From the NCBI GenBank assembly GCA_937951695.1, contig CALFBL010000158.1, forward strand, positions 1 through 7,807: DNA of 7,807 bases, given 5' to 3'. Every line of letters begins with the position of its first letter. The stretch's first letter is position 1. Below the pieces are notes generated by a model. It did not search any database. It worked only from the letters and a program-made list of their open reading frames with translations, and was not told where the DNA came from. The position numbers were made by a program, and so were the translations under genes. Shown here piece after piece: positions 4,804 to 7,807 of the stretch. Source of the DNA: an uncultured Granulosicoccaceae bacterium. GTDB taxonomy: Bacteria; Pseudomonadota; Gammaproteobacteria; Granulosicoccales; Granulosicoccaceae.

Positions 4804-7325
4804 CGGCACTGCTGTTCAAATCGAGTTGGCGCTTTCACCGGCAACACCCGTTGCAGCTGGTTCTATCCCTAGCAGGGATCATTCTGGGCGTCGGCATAGT
4901 CACCTCAGTGCTCATCACTAACCACAGCGCAGTGCGCGCCTTTTCCCTGTCCAGTGAAGCACTGTACGGCAAGGCCACCCATCAAATCGTTGCCGCCAAT
5001 GGTTTGCCAGATGAGGCGGCAGCGGCGTTTATAAAAACTCATTCACGATTGGTCATCGCACCGGTTATCGAAAGTGATGTGGCCCTAAACGGGGAGCTGG
5101 CCACGCTGATCGGGTTGGATCCGTTTCGCGAAGCACAGTTCGCACGCCTGCAACCCAATGCTCATCAAAACGCGTCGGACAACTCTGCCGAGTCAGGCTC
5201 AGCGGCTTTATTGAACTCGAACTATCCGCTGTGGGCCAGTGAGGCAACGGCGCAGCGAATGGATCTCACAGTGGGTGACACGGTGGATTTAAACGGCACT
5301 GAGGCAACACTTACCGGCTTGTTCAGTACCGCTTCGCGAGCCGCCAGTGACGGCTTACTGGTCACCGACATCAGCGTCGCGCAAACGCTCGGCAACAAGC
5401 TTGGCAGCGTCGATCGACTGGAACTGATACTCGACGACGAGGTCGCCACAACACTCGCTAGTACTCTGCCTGCGCAATGGCGATTGCAGGCCACCACGCA
5501 ACGCCAATCCACCATGAAGGCGATGACCCGCGGGTTTCAGATTAACTTAACAGCAATGAGTTTGCTGGCTTTGCTGGTCGGCATGTTTTTAATTCATAAC
5601 ACCATGACTTTCGCAGTGCTGCAACGACGAGAAGTCTTCGCCACCAAACGACTGGTGGGTATATCCACTCGCGGACTGTTCTCCATTGTTATCGCCGAAG
5701 CCTTTGTGTTCAGCGCTGTCGCATCCATTGTCGGGTTGATAGCCGGAATTTTTATTGCCGGAAAATTACTCGCTCTCACTACACAAACCATTAATGATTT
5801 GTACTTTGTCTTACACGTGCAACAAATACACCTAAGCCCCTGGGTGTTATTGACCGGTCTGGTTCTGGGGATCGGTAGCAGTATTTTGGCAACCATCCTT
5901 GCGGCCCGCGAAGCGGCATCGGACAGCGCGGCGAACGCACGGCGTCGCTCAGCCATCGAAGAGAAAACGGCAACCGTACTGCCTTGGTTAATGTACGTAG
6001 GACTGGCGTGCCTATTGATCGGCGCCGCCCTTGCGTGGATCCCAAGTCAATCGCTGATGCTGGGCTTTGCTGCCTTGATGATTGTGTTCGTGGGGTATGG
6101 ACTGAGCATCCCGTGGCTCAGTCAACGACTGCTTGATCTCACCCGGCACACACTTGGCGGCTTCAGTGTGCTGCTGTTATTAGCGTTGGGTTCTTTAACC
6201 GATAACATGAGTCGAACCGGTCTTGCTATTGCGGCGTTGACGGTAGCGGTGGCCGCCACTTTAGGTGTTGATCTTATGACCGGCAGTTTTCGTCACTCGG
6301 TCGACACCTGGTTACAACAGACTTTGCAAAGTGATTTGTACATAACTTTTGGTGACACCGACGGTACCGGGCGTAGCCGCGCCAGTGAATTTGATGACAC
6401 TTGGCTGACCGAGTTGGAGACGCTTGCCGCCGTGGAGGAAATCAGTACCGGTATTCTGGTGGAGTTGGTGACCAACTTCGATACCTTCGATACGTTGGTG
6501 TTACAACCGAGTGCGGGCAGTGAACAAAGCTACGAATGGATAGATGAGAACGATAGTTGGAATACGTTTCTAACCACCACCTCCGTCATGGTCAGTGAAC
6601 CGATGGCCAATAAATATCAGCTAAGCACTGGCAGTGACATCACTTTGTTCACTGAAACCGAAGGCGATGTAGTGTTTAAAGTGGCGGGGGTGTATCGCGA
6701 CTACGGCTCCAGTCACGGTCGTATGGTCATGAACCGTTCAACCTACGACGACTTTTGGAGTAACCCTCGCATTGGCTCAATCGGCATCAACGTCACGCCC
6801 GGTGCCGAGCTTCAGCCGGTGATTGATCGAGTACGCCATCATCTCGCCTCTACGGATGTAGCGGCCCGAGTGCGCGACAACATCAGCATTCACCGAGAGA
6901 GTCTGGACATCTTTGATCGTACCTTCGCCGTCACGCGGGTGCTGCGCTGGCTGACGATGGGCGTGGCCTTCATTGGCATCTTCAGTGCCCTGCTGGCGAT
7001 GCACCTCGAACGCGCGCGCGATTTTGCGGTGATGCGCGCCAGCGGCGGCAGCCGCATTCAACTGCGATCGATGATCATGCTGCAGTCCATCGCCATGGGC
7101 ATCACCGCTGGATTACTGGCAATCCCACTGGGTTGGATGATGTCAGAGATGCTCATACACATCATAAATGTTCGCTCGTTTGGCTGGAGCATGAACGCAA
7201 TTCTTCCCCGACGGGCGATTCCAGAAACCTTGGCTCTTGCGCTTGGCTCGGCCGCGCTGGCCTGCGTCTACCCCGCCTGGCGACTGGGCCGGCATTCTCT
7301 GGTGGACGATTTACGAACAGAATGA
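4797..7325 (+). CDS. FtsX/MacB-fold ABC transporter permease (YbbP/AttFG-like)
   Basis: Inner-membrane permease of the type VII (mechanotransmission) ABC class, partner of the preceding ATPase. Its 842 residues match YbbP-like double-FtsX permeases (E. coli YbbP is about 800). Order: helix 1 at about 21-40; a periplasmic MacB-type domain about 45-240; first FtsX core with helices near 250-270, 297-323 and 345-368; connecting helices near 394-412, 419-436 and about 456-492; a second periplasmic domain about 495-705; second FtsX core with helices near 717-737, 760-784 and 807-826. The C-terminus YPAWRLGRHSLVDDLRTE is the usual FtsX-family ending, like the cytoplasmic AREAASDSA near 370 that closes the first half. 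Relatives move or extract lipids, lipoproteins or peptides, or drive periplasmic effectors; the substrate here cannot be read from sequence. In att-type loci a secreted AttH (CrtC/lipocalin-like) gene often follows; none is recognisable here. Confidence 0.92.
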   Translation: MVAALLFKSSWRFHRQHPLQLVLSLAGIILGVGIVTSVLITNHSAVRAFSLSSEALYGKATHQIVAANGLPDEAAAAFIKTHSRLVIAPVIESDVALNGELATLIGLDPFREAQFARLQPNAHQNASDNSAESGSAALLNSNYPLWASEATAQRMDLTVGDTVDLNGTEATLTGLFSTASRAASDGLLVTDISVAQTLGNKLGSVDRLELILDDEVATTLASTLPAQWRLQATTQRQSTMKAMTRGFQINLTAMSLLALLVGMFLIHNTMTFAVLQRREVFATKRLVGISTRGLFSIVIAEAFVFSAVASIVGLIAGIFIAGKLLALTTQTINDLYFVLHVQQIHLSPWVLLTGLVLGIGSSILATILAAREAASDSAANARRRSAIEEKTATVLPWLMYVGLACLLIGAALAWIPSQSLMLGFAALMIVFVGYGLSIPWLSQRLLDLTRHTLGGFSVLLLLALGSLTDNMSRTGLAIAALTVAVAATLGVDLMTGSFRHSVDTWLQQTLQSDLYITFGDTDGTGRSRASEFDDTWLTELETLAAVEEISTGILVELVTNFDTFDTLVLQPSAGSEQSYEWIDENDSWNTFLTTTSVMVSEPMANKYQLSTGSDITLFTETEGDVVFKVAGVYRDYGSSHGRMVMNRSTYDDFWSNPRIGSIGINVTPGAELQPVIDRVRHHLASTDVAARVRDNISIHRESLDIFDRTFAVTRVLRWLTMGVAFIGIFSALLAMHLERARDFAVMRASGGSRIQLRSMIMLQSIAMGITAGLLAIPLGWMMSEMLIHIINVRSFGWSMNAILPRRAIPETLALALGSAALACVYPAWRLGRHSLVDDLRTE

Positions 7326-7332
7326 GTGAGCA

Positions 7333-7545
7333 ATGTCGCGTTCTGTGACGCAGCTGACAGTGGATCGCGTGACACAAACGTCGTTCCGTGGTGTTATCAC
7401 TGCAAGGATCGATGCTTGCTGTATGCAAGGGTTGAAAACGCCGCCTTACCCTGTGTTGGAGTCCGAACCCAATGTCACCGTCCAAGCCCTCAGTGCCCGG
7501 ACCCTTGCCCCCGAGGGATTACCCGGACGGCGATCTGCAATTTAG
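7333..7545 (+). CDS. Doubtful small ORF after the permease
   Basis: Opens with ATG 8 bases after the permease stop, preceded by a GAG-rich but weak ribosome site, and runs 70 codons to TAG. The translation has no signal peptide, helix pattern or motif I recognise. Its last 73 bases overlap the following ORF in another frame. Codon third positions are moderately GC-rich, so it could be the 5' part of a gene that continues in the 7472 frame after a frameshift, or non-coding. Treat as tentative. Confidence 0.25.
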   Translation: MSRSVTQLTVDRVTQTSFRGVITARIDACCMQGLKTPPYPVLESEPNVTVQALSARTLAPEGLPGRRSAI

Positions 7546-7783
7546 CGCTAGGCGCAACACCGCAGAGGAGCAACCCGTGACGGTTCGCTGCATACTCGAT
7601 CGCATGGCAGCGGAACAGACGGTGACACACGATATGATCAGCACCGCTGTGACCAATCTGTTCACCGCTGACGCCTTGATCAACGCAGAACCACAGTCTC
7701 CTCGCCCTGCCTCCACTCGTACCTCCTCCACTCGTGTCCCCAAGGCCCTGACTGCACTGATCGACACCGTCTGGCGCCACTGA
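7472..7783 (+). CDS. Hypothetical small protein, 103 residues
   Basis: Not recognised. It has an ATG at 7472 with GGAG ten bases upstream and a stop at 7781-7783. The third codon position is clearly G/C-rich, which favours real coding over chance. It has a Pro-rich start (MSPSKPSVPGPLPPRDYPDG), a predicted helical middle (ILDRMAAEQTVTHDMISTAVTNLFTADALI, about 41-72), and a Ser/Thr/Arg/Pro-rich segment with an 11-base direct repeat (7710-7720 and 7725-7735) that yields a five-residue periodicity (STRTSSTRV). No membrane segment or lipobox. A single gene split by a frameshift with the 7333 ORF is an alternative. Confidence 0.45.
   Translation: MSPSKPSVPGPLPPRDYPDGDLQFSARRNTAEEQPVTVRCILDRMAAEQTVTHDMISTAVTNLFTADALINAEPQSPRPASTRTSSTRVPKALTALIDTVWRH
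7710..7735 (+). repeat. Short in-frame direct repeat
   Basis: The 11-mer CCTCCACTCGT occurs at 7710-7720 and again at 7725-7735, a 15-base period that keeps the reading frame of the 7472 ORF and encodes a repeated Ser-Thr-Arg. Such a repeat can expand or contract by slippage. It is small and may have no function. Confidence 0.6.
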
Positions 7784-7807
7784 TTAAACAGTCAAATTAG
7801 CAACGCC

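Noticed and set aside
5594..5956. Minus-strand ORF of 120 codons inside the permease
   Set aside because: The permease frame shows conserved membrane helices through this whole stretch; the antisense frame is a shadow.
7162..7485. Minus-strand ORF over the permease 3' end
   Set aside because: Covers the conserved FtsX C-terminus antisense and has Arg/Cys-rich translation with no motif.
7710..7735. Repeat pair as a CRISPR or phase-variation array
   Set aside because: Only two 11-base copies with no spacer regularity; explained as a small in-frame duplication.

Overview
The window looks like chromosomal DNA from a gammaproteobacterium of moderate GC content. The main evidence is the block rhodanese (YibN type) - glutaredoxin 3 - SecB with TrmL beside it. 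This matches the known yibN-grxC-secB(-gpsA-cysE)-trmL neighbourhood of Escherichia coli and the rhodanese-grx-secB-trmL order of Pseudomonas. Here gpsA and cysE are absent, and trmL is convergent with secB. Two cytochrome genes lie upstream of the rhodanese. I cannot assign a genus from sequence alone.

Layout. Positions 1-69 hold the last 22 codons of an unidentified plus-strand gene. The 125-base gap after it leads to trmL (plus, 195-674), which modifies the wobble base of tRNA-Leu. trmL and secB meet tail to tail across 30 bases holding a small hairpin. From about 3519 down to 705 the minus strand carries five tightly packed genes: a cytochrome b561-type membrane protein, a membrane-anchored diheme cytochrome c with two near-identical heme domains, a membrane-anchored rhodanese, glutaredoxin 3 and SecB. 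The short gaps, and the ATGA overlap between cytochrome c and rhodanese, point to one transcript. It would link a small membrane electron-transfer pair to thiol/sulfur handling and to the export chaperone.

A short divergent intergenic region (about 3520-3587) separates this operon from a plus-strand cluster. That cluster has a 163-residue protein I do not recognise, an ABC transporter ATPase of the MacB/LolD/YbbA class and an 842-residue FtsX/MacB-fold permease of the YbbP or AttFG kind. ATPase and permease overlap by 7 bases and should form one envelope transporter, probably mechanotransmitting or lipid/lipoprotein-directed. The last 480 bases hold no recognisable gene. Two overlapping ORFs in different frames (7333-7545 and 7472-7783) may be a small gene or a frameshifted remnant.

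Most of the window is ordinary. Worth a second look: the cytochromes joined to the secB operon, the duplicated heme domain, the obligatory non-ATG starts of the b561 and ATPase genes (the ATPase with a nearby out-of-frame ATG that could signal a frameshift), an anti-Shine-Dalgarno-like stretch in the secB leader, the unrecognised 163-residue protein, and the 3' end region.
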